From positions 2,987,001-3,051,000 of the forward strand of contig NZ_CP101417.1 of assembly GCF_024339125.1 (NCBI RefSeq): a stretch of 64,000 nt of DNA, in the 5' to 3' direction. The DNA is from Xanthomonas hortorum. GTDB lineage: Bacteria > Pseudomonadota > Gammaproteobacteria > Xanthomonadales > Xanthomonadaceae. The first letter of the stretch is position 1; each line of letters begins with the position of its first letter. Of this stretch, positions 23,041-32,095 are shown piece after piece. The notes under the pieces were generated by a model. The model had not been told where the DNA came from, made no database searches, and saw only the letters and a program-made list of their open reading frames with translations. Both the position numbers and the translations under genes were made by a program.

Positions 23041-24090
23041 ATGCAGCGCGTATTCGGGCAGTTGCCAGACGGTGTCGAGGTCCACGCGCTTACGCTGCGC
23101 AGCGAGGCTGGGCTGGAGGCGGAAGTGCTCACCTATGGCGGCATCCTGCATGCGCTGCGGCTCACCACGGCACAGGGCGTGGTGCCGCTGCTGTTGGCCT
23201 TGCCGGATCTGCCCGCTTACGCGGCCGACGGCGACAGCCTCAACATCCTGGTCGGCCGCTTCGGCAATCGCATCGCCGGGGCGCGTTACACATTGGATGG
23301 CGTCACTCACACGCTGGCGGCCAACGAGGGGCGCAACCAGCTGCACGGTGGCCTACGCGGCTTCGGCCGGCGCGTGTGGAGCGTGCTCGAGCACACCTCG
23401 GATCAGGTTTTGCTGGGTTACGACTCGCCCGATGGCGAAGAAGGCTATCCCGGTAATCTGCAGGTGCGTGCGCGGCTGCAACTGGAGGGACGCAAGCTGC
23501 AGCTGGACTTCGAGGCGCAGTGCGATGCCGCCACCCCGTTGAATCTCACCCATCACCCATATTTCAACCTGTCCGGCGACCCGCATCACAGTGCCGCGCG
23601 GCAGGTGCTGCGCGTGCCGGCCGATCGCTATCTGCCGGTTGATGCCGAATCGATCCCGACCGGCGAGATCGCTTCGATCACCGGCACGCCGTTCGATTTC
23701 CGCATTGCTGCCGCGTTGTCCGATAACACTGACCCATCGCATCCGCAAGTGGTGCTCGGCAAAGGCTACGACCAATGCCTGGTGCTGGCCGCCGACGCCG
23801 ATTGCGTTGCCGAGCTGTACTCGCCGCACAGTGGCGTGGCGCTACGCATCACCAGCGATGCACCGGCGGTGCAACTCTACGAAGGCCAGCATCTGGACGC
23901 ACATCATCCCGGCCTGGGCCGCGGCGTGTGTCTGGAACCGCAGGACTACCCGGATGCGCCCAATCACCCCAACTTCCCGTCGACAATCTTGCGGCCCGGC
24001 GAGATCTACCGCCGCCGCATCGCCTATCACTTCGCCAGCGCTGGCCCGGATCAGCCGTGGGCCGCGGTGAGCGCTGCGCTGGATGCCTGA
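23041..24090 (+). CDS. galM: Aldose 1-epimerase (mutarotase)
   Basis: The 349-residue enzyme interconverts alpha and beta anomers of galactose and other aldoses. The start at 23041 (MQRVFGQLP) has AGGA upstream. Family motifs are GGILHALRL, VGRFGNRIAGARYTLDG, NQLHGG, and the catalytic His in LTHHPYFNLSG. Others are DQCLVL and the catalytic Glu in the C-terminal GVCLEPQDYPDAPNHPNFPS. The prophage/IS debris lies only ~105 bp upstream, so its original promoter may have been lost. Confidence 0.94.
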   Translation: MQRVFGQLPDGVEVHALTLRSEAGLEAEVLTYGGILHALRLTTAQGVVPLLLALPDLPAYAADGDSLNILVGRFGNRIAGARYTLDGVTHTLAANEGRNQLHGGLRGFGRRVWSVLEHTSDQVLLGYDSPDGEEGYPGNLQVRARLQLEGRKLQLDFEAQCDAATPLNLTHHPYFNLSGDPHHSAARQVLRVPADRYLPVDAESIPTGEIASITGTPFDFRIAAALSDNTDPSHPQVVLGKGYDQCLVLAADADCVAELYSPHSGVALRITSDAPAVQLYEGQHLDAHHPGLGRGVCLEPQDYPDAPNHPNFPSTILRPGEIYRRRIAYHFASAGPDQPWAAVSAALDA

Positions 24091-24092
24091 GC

Positions 24093-24884
24093 TCAGCGCG
24101 GCCCCAACACCAGCTCGATCACGAACTTGCTGCCGAAGAACGACAGCACCAGCAGCACCATCGCGGTCAGCGTCCAGTGCACCGCCTTGGTGCCGCGCCA
24201 GCCATTGCGCCAGCGGCCGATCAGCAGCGCTCCGAACACGATCCACGACAGGATGCTGAGCACGGTCTTGTGCAACAGCCGCTGCGCCAGAAAGTCCTGC
24301 ACGAACAGCAGGCCGGTCAGCAGGGTCAGACTCAGCAGCACGAAGCCCACCGTGATCGTGCGGAACAGCAACGTCTCCAACTCGGTCAACGGCGGCAGCG
24401 CACGCAGCCAAGTATGGAAATCGCGTCGGCGTAGCGCGCGCTCCTGCAACCACAGCATGATCGCCAGCAGCGCGGCGATCCCCAGCGTGGCGTAGGCCAG
24501 CAGCGCCATCCAGGCATGCAGCTCCAGCCGCCAGCCCAGATCCGAACTCGGCTCATGGCCGTAAGCGTGATAGCAGGCCAGCAGAATCGCCGACAGCGGA
24601 AACACCACCACGCCCACCGCCGCCATGCGCCCGCGCCCGCCGAACACCGCCGTCAGCGCGGCCATGCCCAGCCCGCACAGCGATAGTGCCGCGAAGAAGT
24701 GCATGTCCGGCCCGCCGGCGGTGCGGAATGCCACCAGCACGTGGTACCCGGCGTGCAACGCCACTGCCGCCAGCGCCGGTATCAGCCAGCGTGCAGGCGC
24801 CTGGTTGCCATCGCGCAGCACCGAACGGGTGAGCAGCGCGGTGGCCAACAGATACAAGGCGAACGCGATGAGAACGATTGTCAT
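24093..24884 (-). CDS. ypjD: CcsA-like inner-membrane protein YpjD
   Basis: The start at 24884 (MTIVLIAFALYLL) removes an unsupported 22-codon extension, leaving 263 residues with about eight hydrophobic helices. It belongs to the cytochrome c assembly (CcsA/HemX) membrane family; conserved His are seen in ALHAGYH, ELHAW and QRLLHK. In many gammaproteobacteria this gene is divergent from ffh, as here. Its exact role is not established. It converges with galM, their stops only 2 bp apart. Confidence 0.88.
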   Translation of the reverse strand: MTIVLIAFALYLLATALLTRSVLRDGNQAPARWLIPALAAVALHAGYHVLVAFRTAGGPDMHFFAALSLCGLGMAALTAVFGGRGRMAAVGVVVFPLSAILLACYHAYGHEPSSDLGWRLELHAWMALLAYATLGIAALLAIMLWLQERALRRRDFHTWLRALPPLTELETLLFRTITVGFVLLSLTLLTGLLFVQDFLAQRLLHKTVLSILSWIVFGALLIGRWRNGWRGTKAVHWTLTAMVLLVLSFFGSKFVIELVLGPR

Positions 24885-24987
24885 CGTGGAAGTTTCGCAC
24901 ACTGGGGGCTGGCGCCGGAATCGGGAGTCGGGAATCGGAAGAGCGGGCATGCCCAGCCGGGCAGGGCGGCCGATTGGGCTGTGCCGC

Positions 24988-24993
24988 TATAAT
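24988..24993 (+). promoter_or_regulatory. -10 box (TATAAT) upstream of ffh
   Basis: A perfect TATAAT lies 35 bp before the ffh ATG. The -35 region is poor, so only the -10 element is asserted. The GGGAATCGGGA-type repeat (24917-24938) lies just upstream. Confidence 0.6.
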
Positions 24994-25027
24994 CGACGCC
25001 CGTTTCCCCTCACGCGGTCCTTTGCGC

Positions 25028-26404
25028 ATGTTCGAGTCCCTTACCCAACGTCTCTCCGGCACCATGGAGCGCCTGCGCGGCCGCGGCCGCCTGACCGAGG
25101 AGAACATTCGCGAAGCCACCCGTGAAGTGCGCATCGCATTGCTCGAAGCTGACGTCGCATTGCCGGTGGTACAGGCGCTGATCGAACGCATCAAGGTGCG
25201 TGCGGTCGGCCAGGAAGTGCTCAAGTCGCTGACCCCGGGCCAGGCGCTGATCAAGATCGTCCGCGACGAACTGACTGCGGTCATGGGCGCGGCCGCCACC
25301 GACCTCAACCTCAACGTGCCGGCGCCGGCGATCATCCTGATGGCGGGCCTGCAGGGTGCGGGCAAGACCACCACGGTCGGCAAGCTCGCCAAGCACCTGA
25401 AGGAAAAGCGCAAGAAAAAGGTCATGGTGGTCTCGGCCGACGTCTATCGCCCGGCCGCGATCGAGCAGCTCAAGACCCTGGCCGAACAGGTCGGCGTGCT
25501 GTTCTTCGCCTCCGATGCCTCGCAGAAGCCGGTGGACATCGTGCGCGCCGCCATCAGCGACGCGCGCAAGTCCTTCGTCGACGTGCTGCTGGTCGATACC
25601 GCCGGTCGCCTGGCGATCGATGCGGCGATGATGGAGGAGATCAAGGCGCTGCACGCCGCGGTCAACCCCACCGAAACCTTGTTTGTGGTCGATGCGATGA
25701 CCGGCCAGGACGCCGCCAACACCGCCAAGGCCTTCGGCGAGGCATTGCCGCTGACCGGCGTGGTACTGACCAAGACCGACGGCGACGCCCGTGGCGGTGC
25801 CGCGCTGAGCGTGCGCTACATCACCGGCAAGCCGATCAAGTTCGTCGGCACCGGCGAAAAGACCGACGGCCTGGACGTGTTCCATCCCGACCGCGTCGCC
25901 AGCCGCATCCTGGACATGGGCGATGTGCTGTCGCTGGTGGAGCAGGTCGAGCAGAGCGTCGATCAGGAAAAAGCCGCCAAGCTCGCCGCCAAGGTCGCCA
26001 AGGGCAAGAAGTTCGACCTCAACGACATGAAGGAACAGCTCGAGCAGATGCAGAACATGGGCGGCATCCATGGGCTGATGGACAAACTGCCGGGCATGGG
26101 CCAGATCCCGGACAACGTCAAGCAGCAGGTCACCGGCAAGGAAGTGCCGCGCATGATCGCGATCATCAATTCGATGACCAAGAAAGAGCGCCGCAACCCG
26201 GCGCTGCTCAACGGCTCGCGCCGCTCGCGCATCGCGCGCGGCTCGGGCATGCAGCCGGCCGACGTCAACAAGCTGATGAAGCAGTATCAGCAGATGGAAA
26301 AGATGATGGGCAAGCTGGCCGGCGGCGGCATGAAGGGCTTGATGCGCAACATGAAGGGCATGATGGGCGCCATGGGCGGCCGCGGCGGCATGCCGTTCCG
26401 TTGA
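25028..26404 (+). CDS. ffh: Signal recognition particle protein Ffh
   Basis: The 458-residue GTPase binds 4.5S RNA and targets nascent membrane proteins to FtsY. MFESLTQRLSGTMERLRGRGRL opens the N domain; the G domain has G1 GLQGAGKTTT, DTAGR, and TKTDGDARGG. The methionine-rich M domain (GLMDKLPGMGQIP, SRRSRIARGSGM) ends MGGRGGMPFR. The start is set by the family N-terminus; the frame is open 50 codons upstream. Confidence 0.98.
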   Translation: MFESLTQRLSGTMERLRGRGRLTEENIREATREVRIALLEADVALPVVQALIERIKVRAVGQEVLKSLTPGQALIKIVRDELTAVMGAAATDLNLNVPAPAIILMAGLQGAGKTTTVGKLAKHLKEKRKKKVMVVSADVYRPAAIEQLKTLAEQVGVLFFASDASQKPVDIVRAAISDARKSFVDVLLVDTAGRLAIDAAMMEEIKALHAAVNPTETLFVVDAMTGQDAANTAKAFGEALPLTGVVLTKTDGDARGGAALSVRYITGKPIKFVGTGEKTDGLDVFHPDRVASRILDMGDVLSLVEQVEQSVDQEKAAKLAAKVAKGKKFDLNDMKEQLEQMQNMGGIHGLMDKLPGMGQIPDNVKQQVTGKEVPRMIAIINSMTKKERRNPALLNGSRRSRIARGSGMQPADVNKLMKQYQQMEKMMGKLAGGGMKGLMRNMKGMMGAMGGRGGMPFR

Positions 26405-26542
26405 GTTCAGTGATGTGCTGACGCGGCCAGCGCTGCGCCGCACTGGCCCTGCGCTGGCAATGTAGGGCATCGCGCAGATGCAGGTGCGATTGCGTGGATG
26501 CAGTCAAACGTCCAGGTCAAACGCTGAGTTGGTCGAGCGCGC

Positions 26543-26641
26543 GGTGCCCTCACCGCTCGCGGGACACGCCGTAAATCCATCCGTGGAGGCTCAGTGGCGG
26601 CATCCATGCCGCCACATGGTCCCGCAATCGGTGAGGACACC
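26543..26641. repeat. Structured palindromic element, copy 1
   Basis: A 67-nt core (26559-26625) starts GCGGGACACG and ends GTCCCGC. Inside, GTGGCGGCAT-CC-ATGCCGCCAC forms a perfect stem. The core is enclosed by outer arms GGTGCCCTCACCG (26543-26555) and CGGTGAGGACACC (26629-26641), paired at 12 of 13 positions. The same element, inverted, is copy 2. No gene lies inside. Confidence 0.75.
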
Positions 26642-26702
26642 ACGCCAGACAGCTTGCAGGCTGTTTTATTGAAAGCCATGCGCACCGATCAACTCGACTG
26701 GT

Positions 26703-26804
26703 CCTTGCCCGCCCACCGTCGCGGGACCTTACGCGGCATGGATGCCGCGTAAGAGCTTACAAGGACGTACTTGCAGCGTGTCCCGCGATGATGGGCGGGC
26801 AAGG
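26703..26804. repeat. Structured palindromic element, copy 2 (inverted)
   Basis: The core 26721-26786 is the reverse complement of a sequence very similar to copy 1. Its inner stem is TTACGCGGCAT with ATGCCGCGTAA. The outer arms CCTTGCCCGCCCA (26703-26715) and TGGGCGGGCAAGG (26792-26804) pair perfectly but are unrelated in sequence to the arms of copy 1. Paired regions have therefore changed together. Confidence 0.75.
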
Positions 26805-26855
26805 GCCCTGCAGCCAGGCAGCAGATCAGCCGGCCTGCAGTAGACTGGCGTGAAG

Positions 26856-26875
26856 TAGTTTTGTTGGCGGCTCTT
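26856..26875. repeat. Solo end of the MITE-like element
   Basis: GTAGTTTTGTTGGCGGCTCT matches the right end of the element at 963-1104 (GTAGTTTGTTAGCCGCTCT) with few differences. It sits just before the ribosome site of the ankyrin-protein gene. Confidence 0.55.
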
Positions 26876-26888
26876 CGTCGAGGTAACC

Positions 26889-27719
26889 ATGACCGATAAC
26901 CGCATGTATTTCGCAAACGATGAAGACGCTGCACTGCAGGCGGCCTACGCCGCAGCGCGCGACACCTTCAAGTTTTTCTGGCGCGAACTGTCCTGGGAAT
27001 ATCGCCGCATCGTACCGGGCCTAGAGATGGCGGCAGTAAAACTGCCTTTCGCCACCGATGCTTCCGCGACTGATGCGCCTTCGCACGAGCATATGTGGAT
27101 TTCCGACGTGCAGTTCGATGGCGAGCAGGTCTCCGGTAGCCTGCTCAACGATCCGGAATGGATCGCAGGACTCACTGCCGGTGACGCCGTGTCTGCACCG
27201 ATCATCGACCTGGAAGACTGGATGTACGTGGTCGATGGCCAGGTCTACGGCGGCCATACCATTGCAGCGATGCGTCGCACGATGTCGCAGGCCGAACGCG
27301 CCGAGCACGACGCTGCGTGGGGCCTGGACTTCGGTGAGCCGGGCGTAGTGCGCCTGGTGCCTGCACCTGTGCCGGAGCGCAAAAGCGGCTTGTTCGGCAA
27401 GATGTTCGGTAGCAAGCCGGCTCAGGTCGTTGCAACGGAGCAGGCTCCGTCCGAGCGCGAGCATCCGATGAGCGAGAACATGGGCGCAAAGTTCGACGAA
27501 GGCCTGCGCGATCAGCCGGACATGGTGCATTTCCGTGACGACGCCGGTTGGACGCTGTTGCAGCGCGATGCCTTGGCGGGCAACTATCAGCCGGTGTCAT
27601 TGCTGCTGAAGCACGGCGCGGATGCGTCGCTGCGCACGCCATCGGGCAAGACGGCATTGGATCTGGCTCGGCAGATGCAATGGCCCAGAATCGTGCAGCT
27701 CCTCGAAGGCGATCACTGA
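26889..27719 (+). CDS. DUF2314 and ankyrin-repeat protein
   Basis: The 276-residue cytoplasmic protein has GAGGTAACC before its ATG. Residues ~10-140 match DUF2314 (FFWRELSWEYRRIVPGLEMAAVKLPF, HMWISDVQFDGEQVSGSLLNDP). A charged linker follows. Residues ~210-276 form about two ankyrin repeats (DDAGWTLLQRDALAGNYQPVSLLLKHGAD, TPSGKTALDLARQM). Function is unknown; ankyrin repeats indicate protein binding. The next gene starts one base after its stop, so the two are probably co-transcribed. Confidence 0.88.
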   Translation: MTDNRMYFANDEDAALQAAYAAARDTFKFFWRELSWEYRRIVPGLEMAAVKLPFATDASATDAPSHEHMWISDVQFDGEQVSGSLLNDPEWIAGLTAGDAVSAPIIDLEDWMYVVDGQVYGGHTIAAMRRTMSQAERAEHDAAWGLDFGEPGVVRLVPAPVPERKSGLFGKMFGSKPAQVVATEQAPSEREHPMSENMGAKFDEGLRDQPDMVHFRDDAGWTLLQRDALAGNYQPVSLLLKHGADASLRTPSGKTALDLARQMQWPRIVQLLEGDH

Positions 27720-27720
27720 G

Positions 27721-28818
27721 GTGTCGGTGACACCGTCGCTTGCGTCGGATGGCCCGCACGCAAACGTCGCGCGTTTTTGCCGGCGTTTTGGCTTGGGCGT
27801 TCCCATTCTGCTCAGCCCCATGGCCGGCGCCTGCCCGGTGCCGTTGTCGACGGCGGTTGCCGAAGCCGGTGGCATGGGCGCGATGGGTGCGGTGTTGTCG
27901 CAGCCGCAGGAGATCGTGGCATGGATGATGGCGTTTCGTGACGCGAGCGCCGGGCCTGCGCAGATCAATCTATGGATTCCCGATCCTGCACCGGTACGCA
28001 ATGCAGATGCGGAAGCGCGCATGCGGGAATTTCTATCGCAGTGGGGGCCGCCAGTTTCTGCAGCCGTAGGCGACGCAACGCCAGCCGATTTCGACGCACA
28101 ATTCGAGGCCTTGCTCGCCGCGCGTCCTGCGGTTGCCTCATCGATCATGGGGCTGTTTCGGCCTGATCATGTTGCGCGTTTGAAGGCTGCCGGCATCGCC
28201 TGGTCCGCCTGCGCCACCACACTGGACGAAGCGCTTGCGGCACAGGCAGCAGGTGCCGATGCGGTGGTCGCACAAGGGGCCGAAGCCGGTGGCCATCGTG
28301 GCGCCTTCGATGCCAGCCAGGCCGAGCGCCAGACGACCGGGTTGTTCGCCTTGTTACCGCGATTGGTCGATCACCTGCACATCCCAGTGATCGCCGCAGG
28401 CGGCATCGCCAGCGCACGCGGCATTGCTGCGGCGCTCACACTGGGCGCAAGTGCAGTGCAGATCGGTACCGGCCTGCTGCGTACGCCCGAGGCTGCACTG
28501 CCGAGCGCCTGGGCCGACGCACTGACGCAGGCCGAACCGGAACAGACCCAGCCGACCCGCGCATTCTCCGGCCGGCTGGGCCGCGCGCTGGTCACACCGT
28601 ACGTAAGCGCCGCCAGCGCTGCAGATGCGCCAATGCCCGCGCCGTATCCGGTGCAGCGCGCGCTGACCGCGCCGATGCGCCAGGCCGCCGCGCGCGACAA
28701 CCGCCTGGATGCCATGCAGGCCTGGGCCGGGCAATCGGCCTGGATGGCGCCCGCGCAGCCCGCCGCGCAGGTGGTAACGCAGTGGTGGGCTGACGCGCAG
28801 GCGCTGTTATGTCGGTGA
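27721..28818 (+). CDS. Nitronate monooxygenase (2-nitropropane dioxygenase family)
   Basis: I place the start at GTG 27721, one base after the previous stop, giving 365 residues (VSVTPSLASDG); the longer frame overlaps the ankyrin gene. The FMN-dependent TIM barrel oxidises toxic propionate 3-nitronate and similar nitronates. Signatures: GVPILLSPMAGACPVPLSTAVAEAGGMGAMGA, AQGAEAGGHRG, PVIAAGGIASARGIAAAL and AVQIGTGLLRTPEA. It overlaps the following aminotransferase by 10 bp. Confidence 0.92.
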   Translation: MSVTPSLASDGPHANVARFCRRFGLGVPILLSPMAGACPVPLSTAVAEAGGMGAMGAVLSQPQEIVAWMMAFRDASAGPAQINLWIPDPAPVRNADAEARMREFLSQWGPPVSAAVGDATPADFDAQFEALLAARPAVASSIMGLFRPDHVARLKAAGIAWSACATTLDEALAAQAAGADAVVAQGAEAGGHRGAFDASQAERQTTGLFALLPRLVDHLHIPVIAAGGIASARGIAAALTLGASAVQIGTGLLRTPEAALPSAWADALTQAEPEQTQPTRAFSGRLGRALVTPYVSAASAADAPMPAPYPVQRALTAPMRQAAARDNRLDAMQAWAGQSAWMAPAQPAAQVVTQWWADAQALLCR

Positions 28819-29606
28819 TCTTCTGCAATGGCGTACCTGCCAGCGCGGCGCAGCTCGGAGCTGCCGCGCTGATAAACTACGGCCACTTCACCACGCTACA
28901 GGTGCGCAGCAGTGCCGCACTCGGGCTGGATCTGCATCTGCAGCGTCTGCAGCAGGGCAGTAGCGCGCTGTTCGGCATGGAGCTGGCGCAGGAGGCAGTG
29001 CGTCTGCAAATGCATGCCGCGCTGGAAGCCTCGGCAATGGCCGATGCCAGCCTGCGCGTCACAGTGTTCGCGCAGGATTACGACTTTCGCGATCCCTTGC
29101 GCGAGGTCGCGCTGGACGTGCTGGTTGCGGTGTCGCCGCCAGCGGACATGCCCGAGACCGGGCTGCGCGTGCAGGTGACCGATTACGTACGCGAGCGGCC
29201 CGAACTCAAGCATGTCGGCACGTTTCCGCTGCTGCATCTGCGCCGCCTGGCGATGCAGGCCGATCACGACGATGTCGTGTTGCAGGATCCGCAGGGCAGG
29301 GTGCTGGAAGGCGCGTTCTGGAATCTGGGTTTGTGGGAGCGCGGCGGCGTGGTCTGGCCGCAGGGCCCAGCCTTGCTGGGAACGCGTCAGCAATTGCTGC
29401 AGACCGGGCTGGAAACGCTGGGGATCAGCCAGATTCGGCGGCCGGTGCAACTGGACGAACTGGATCGTTTCGATGGCGCCTTCGCCTGCAATGCGCGCGG
29501 GCAGCAGGCGATCGTGGCGATGGGACCGGCCCGCTGGGGCCCTCATGCGGCCCAGCTGCCGCTGCTGGAGCAGGCCCTGCAAACCCATGCCTGGCAGGCG
29601 ATCTGA
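28809..29606 (+). CDS. Class IV aminotransferase (PabC/D-amino-acid transaminase fold)
   Basis: The 265-residue PLP enzyme has the fold-type IV pattern: [14 protein letters not shown] near the N-terminus, the likely PLP-lysine in [27 protein letters not shown], and GTRQQLLQ. Which reaction it performs (aminodeoxychorismate lyase, branched-chain or D-amino-acid transamination) cannot be decided from sequence; residues differ from canonical PabC. Coupling to the nitronate monooxygenase suggests a shared small-molecule detoxification or salvage role, which is inference. Confidence 0.85.
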   Translation: MSVIFCNGVPASAAQLGAAALINYGHFTTLQVRSSAALGLDLHLQRLQQGSSALFGMELAQEAVRLQMHAALEASAMADASLRVTVFAQDYDFRDPLREVALDVLVAVSPPADMPETGLRVQVTDYVRERPELKHVGTFPLLHLRRLAMQADHDDVVLQDPQGRVLEGAFWNLGLWERGGVVWPQGPALLGTRQQLLQTGLETLGISQIRRPVQLDELDRFDGAFACNARGQQAIVAMGPARWGPHAAQLPLLEQALQTHAWQAI

Positions 29607-29635
29607 GGCTTGGCGCGGGGCGGTCACCGGGTGAC

Positions 29636-29664
29636 TTGGCTTCGCCGCCGGTGCCCGCTATAAT
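29636..29664 (+). promoter_or_regulatory. Sigma-70-type promoter of the rpsP operon
   Basis: TTGGCT (29636-29641), a 17-bp spacer and TATAAT (29659-29664) stand 52 bp ahead of the rpsP start. This is the best-formed promoter in the window, fitting a highly expressed ribosomal operon. Confidence 0.8.
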
Positions 29665-29716
29665 CGCCGGCTTACCGCGCCACTCTGGCGACTGGGCAAC
29701 TCAGGAAAACGACACC

Positions 29717-29977
29717 ATGGTCAAGATTCGACTGACCCGCGGCGGCGCCAAGAAGCGTCCGTTCTACCACATCATCGTGACCGACGTGCGCAGCGCGCGC
29801 GACGGCCGCAACATCGAGCGTCTGGGTTACTACAACCCGGTTGCCCAGGGCGCAGAACCGCGCGTCGTGCTGGATATCGCGCGCGTCGACCATTGGGTCG
29901 GCCAGGGCGCACAGCTGACCGACAAGGTGCGTAACCTGTATCGCGAAGCATCCAAGCCTCAGGCCGCTGCGGCCTGA
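29717..29977 (+). CDS. rpsP: 30S ribosomal protein S16
   Basis: The 86-residue protein begins [21 protein letters not shown], the invariant S16 N-terminus, and contains [19 protein letters not shown] lies upstream of the start. It is the first gene of the conserved rpsP-rimM-trmD-rplS operon. Confidence 0.98.
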   Translation: MVKIRLTRGGAKKRPFYHIIVTDVRSARDGRNIERLGYYNPVAQGAEPRVVLDIARVDHWVGQGAQLTDKVRNLYREASKPQAAAA

Positions 29978-30018
29978 TTTGGGAGGGCCGAGCGCATCGC
30001 TCGGCCTAGCTGACGCAG

Positions 30019-30531
30019 ATGAAACAGACCGAGCGCCGTATCCTGCTGGGCAGGGTTGCCGGCGCTTTCGGTGTCAAGGGCGAGCTCAAGATCGAGTCCT
30101 GGACCGAGCCGCGTAGCGCAATCTTCCGGTACCAACCGTGGATTCTGCGTACGCCCTCGGGTGAGGAGTCGACACTGAGCGGAGCGCGCGGGCGCGATCA
30201 GGGCAAGCATCTGGTCGCAACATTCCCCAACGTTTCCGATCGCGACACCGTCGAAGCCATGCACGGGATCGAGATTTACGTCTCGCGCAGCGTGCTGCCG
30301 CCACCCAAGCCCGATGAATATTATTGGGTGGATCTGGAAGAGCTGCAGGTGGAAACCGTCGAGGGCGTCAAGCTCGGCACGGTCTCGCATCTGTTCTCTA
30401 CCGGCTCCAATGACGTGATGGTGGTACGCGGCGATCGCGAACGGCTGGTGCCGTTCGTGCTGCCGGATTTCGTCAAGTCGGTCGACTTCGAAGCCAACTT
30501 GATCGTGGTGGACTGGGATCCGGATTTCTGA
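30019..30531 (+). CDS. rimM: 16S rRNA processing protein RimM
   Basis: The 170-residue factor assists 30S head maturation and binds S19. The RimM domain ([25 protein letters not shown]) is followed by a PRC-barrel domain ([39 protein letters not shown]). It is in operon with rpsP, 41 bp downstream. Confidence 0.97.
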   Translation: MKQTERRILLGRVAGAFGVKGELKIESWTEPRSAIFRYQPWILRTPSGEESTLSGARGRDQGKHLVATFPNVSDRDTVEAMHGIEIYVSRSVLPPPKPDEYYWVDLEELQVETVEGVKLGTVSHLFSTGSNDVMVVRGDRERLVPFVLPDFVKSVDFEANLIVVDWDPDF

Positions 30532-30610
30532 TCGGAATTTCTGATCTGATCTGAGCGGTGCTTGCGCTCCGTTCTTGCTGTACCCATTCCCCAATCCCGA
30601 TTCCCATCCA

Positions 30611-31381
30611 GTGCGCATCGACGTCATCAGCCTGTTCCCCGAGTTCATCGCGCAATGCGCGGCGTTCGGCGTGGTTGGGCGGGCGCAGGAGCGTGGCTTG
30701 CTGGAACTGCAGGGCTGGAATCCGCGCGACCATGCACAGGGTAACTACCGCCGTGTGGACGACCGTCCGTTCGGTGGTGGGCCCGGCATGGTGATGTTGA
30801 TCGAGCCGTTGCGGGCCTGTCTGGCTGCGGTGCAGGCCGCAGACACGCGTCCTGCACCGGTGATCTACCTCAGCCCGCAGGGGCGACCGCTCACCCAGCC
30901 GCTCGCACGCGAGCTGGCGCAGTTGCCACGCATGGTGTTGTTGTGCGGGCGCTACGAAGGCGTGGACGAGCGCTTTCTGGCCCAGTCAGTGGATATGGAA
31001 ATCTCCATCGGCGACTACGTGTTGTCCGGTGGCGAGCTTGGCGCAGCGGTGCTGGTGGATGTGGTGACGCGGTTGCAGGAAGGCGTGTTGAACGACGCCG
31101 AATCTGCGGCCCAGGACAGTTTCGAAGGCCCGCAGGGTCTGCTGGACTGCCCGCACTACAGCCATCCCTCGACCCATGACTGGGGCGATGTGCCGGATGT
31201 ACTGCGCTCGGGCAATCACGCTGCGATTGCGCGCTGGCGCCGGCAGCAGTCGCTGGGCCGGACCTGGCTTCGTCGCCCGGATCTGCTCGACGAGGCCGGG
31301 TTGGACAAGAACGATCTCCGCTTGCTGGAGGAGTTTCGTCGCGAACTCGCCTCAGACGACGATAAACCCGGCGACAAGTAA
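30611..31381 (+). CDS. trmD: tRNA (guanine-37-N1)-methyltransferase
   Basis: The family N-terminus [13 protein letters not shown] fixes a GTG start at 30611; this gives 256 residues. The SPOUT trefoil-knot enzyme methylates G37 of tRNAs with a G at position 36. Motifs: [26 protein letters not shown] and [15 protein letters not shown] copy of the ATTCCCNAATCCCGATTCCC-type repeat lies immediately before the GTG, where no clear Shine-Dalgarno is visible. Confidence 0.97.
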   Translation: MRIDVISLFPEFIAQCAAFGVVGRAQERGLLELQGWNPRDHAQGNYRRVDDRPFGGGPGMVMLIEPLRACLAAVQAADTRPAPVIYLSPQGRPLTQPLARELAQLPRMVLLCGRYEGVDERFLAQSVDMEISIGDYVLSGGELGAAVLVDVVTRLQEGVLNDAESAAQDSFEGPQGLLDCPHYSHPSTHDWGDVPDVLRSGNHAAIARWRRQQSLGRTWLRRPDLLDEAGLDKNDLRLLEEFRRELASDDDKPGDK

Positions 31382-31436
31382 TAAGGGCTCACCCCTAGCT
31401 CTTGCAACATTGATTGGGGTACAATATGCGGCTTGC

Positions 31437-31456
31437 TGGCCAGCCTTGCGTCTGGC
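31437..31456 (+). other. Hairpin in the rplS leader
   Basis: In the 147-bp trmD-rplS spacer, GGCCAG and CTGGCC can pair across 8 nt, next to a TACAAT-like -10 sequence at ~31419-31424. A separate promoter or a leader structure for rplS is possible but not proven. Confidence 0.35.
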
Positions 31457-31528
31457 CCTCCTACGAACCTCGAGCAATCGCCGTGCGGCGACTGCCGGTC
31501 CAATATCACCAGACACGCGGTGCCCATC

Positions 31529-31936
31529 ATGAGCAAACTCAACAAGACCATCCTGGCTGACTTCGAAGCCGCCCAGATTCAGCGCCAGCTGCCGGAATTC
31601 AACCAGGGCGACACCGTTGTGGTGAACGTCAAGGTGAAGGAAGGCAATCGCGAGCGCGTGCAGGCCTATGAGGGCGTCGTGATCGGTACCAAGAATGCCG
31701 GCCTGAACTCCGCGTTCACCGTCCGCAAGATCTCGCACGGCTTCGGCGTCGAGCGCGTGTTCCAGACCCACAGCGCCATCATCGACTCGGTCGAAGTGAA
31801 GCGCCGCGGCAAGGTCCGCGCCGGCAAGCTGTACTACCTGCGTGGTCTGGAAGGCAAGGCTGCCCGCATCAAGGAAGATCTGGCCGCCGCTGCGCAGGCC
31901 AAGGCTGCTCGCCAGGCTGCTGCCAAGGCTCAGTAA
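31529..31936 (+). CDS. rplS: 50S ribosomal protein L19
   Basis: The start at 31529 gives [21 protein letters not shown], 135 residues. Family motifs are [29 protein letters not shown] and [16 protein letters not shown]. The C-terminal Ala/Lys-rich tail ([17 protein letters not shown]) is longer than in E. coli L19, which is usual in xanthomonads. It is the last gene of the operon and is followed by a hairpin terminator. Confidence 0.98.
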   Translation: MSKLNKTILADFEAAQIQRQLPEFNQGDTVVVNVKVKEGNRERVQAYEGVVIGTKNAGLNSAFTVRKISHGFGVERVFQTHSAIIDSVEVKRRGKVRAGKLYYLRGLEGKAARIKEDLAAAAQAKAARQAAAKAQ

Positions 31937-31967
31937 GTCACACTGGCAGGTTGTTTCTGCCACTGCC

Positions 31968-31994
31968 AAACGGCCGCCTTCGGGCGGCCGTTTG
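31968..31994 (+). terminator. Terminator of the rpsP-rplS operon
   Basis: AAACGGCCGCC and GGCGGCCGTTT form an 11-bp stem closed by a TTCG tetraloop. The T-tract is short. A second small hairpin (GGCAG...CTGCC) precedes it. Confidence 0.8.
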
Positions 31995-32095
31995 CGTTAC
32001 GGGAATCGGGATTCGGGAATCTGCAGGTGGTGATCTCACAACGTTCGCGGGAACGTAGGCGCGCGAGCGTCTGTTCTCCTCACTGCCAGCAGACA

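Noticed and set aside
24885-24950. 22-codon N-terminal extension of ypjD
   Set aside because: It encodes Pro/Arg-rich sequence made of the intergenic repeat; the family start is MTIVLIAFALYLL.
30575-30610. ATG start 12 codons upstream of trmD
   Set aside because: It would translate the intergenic repeat. The family N-terminus begins at the GTG.
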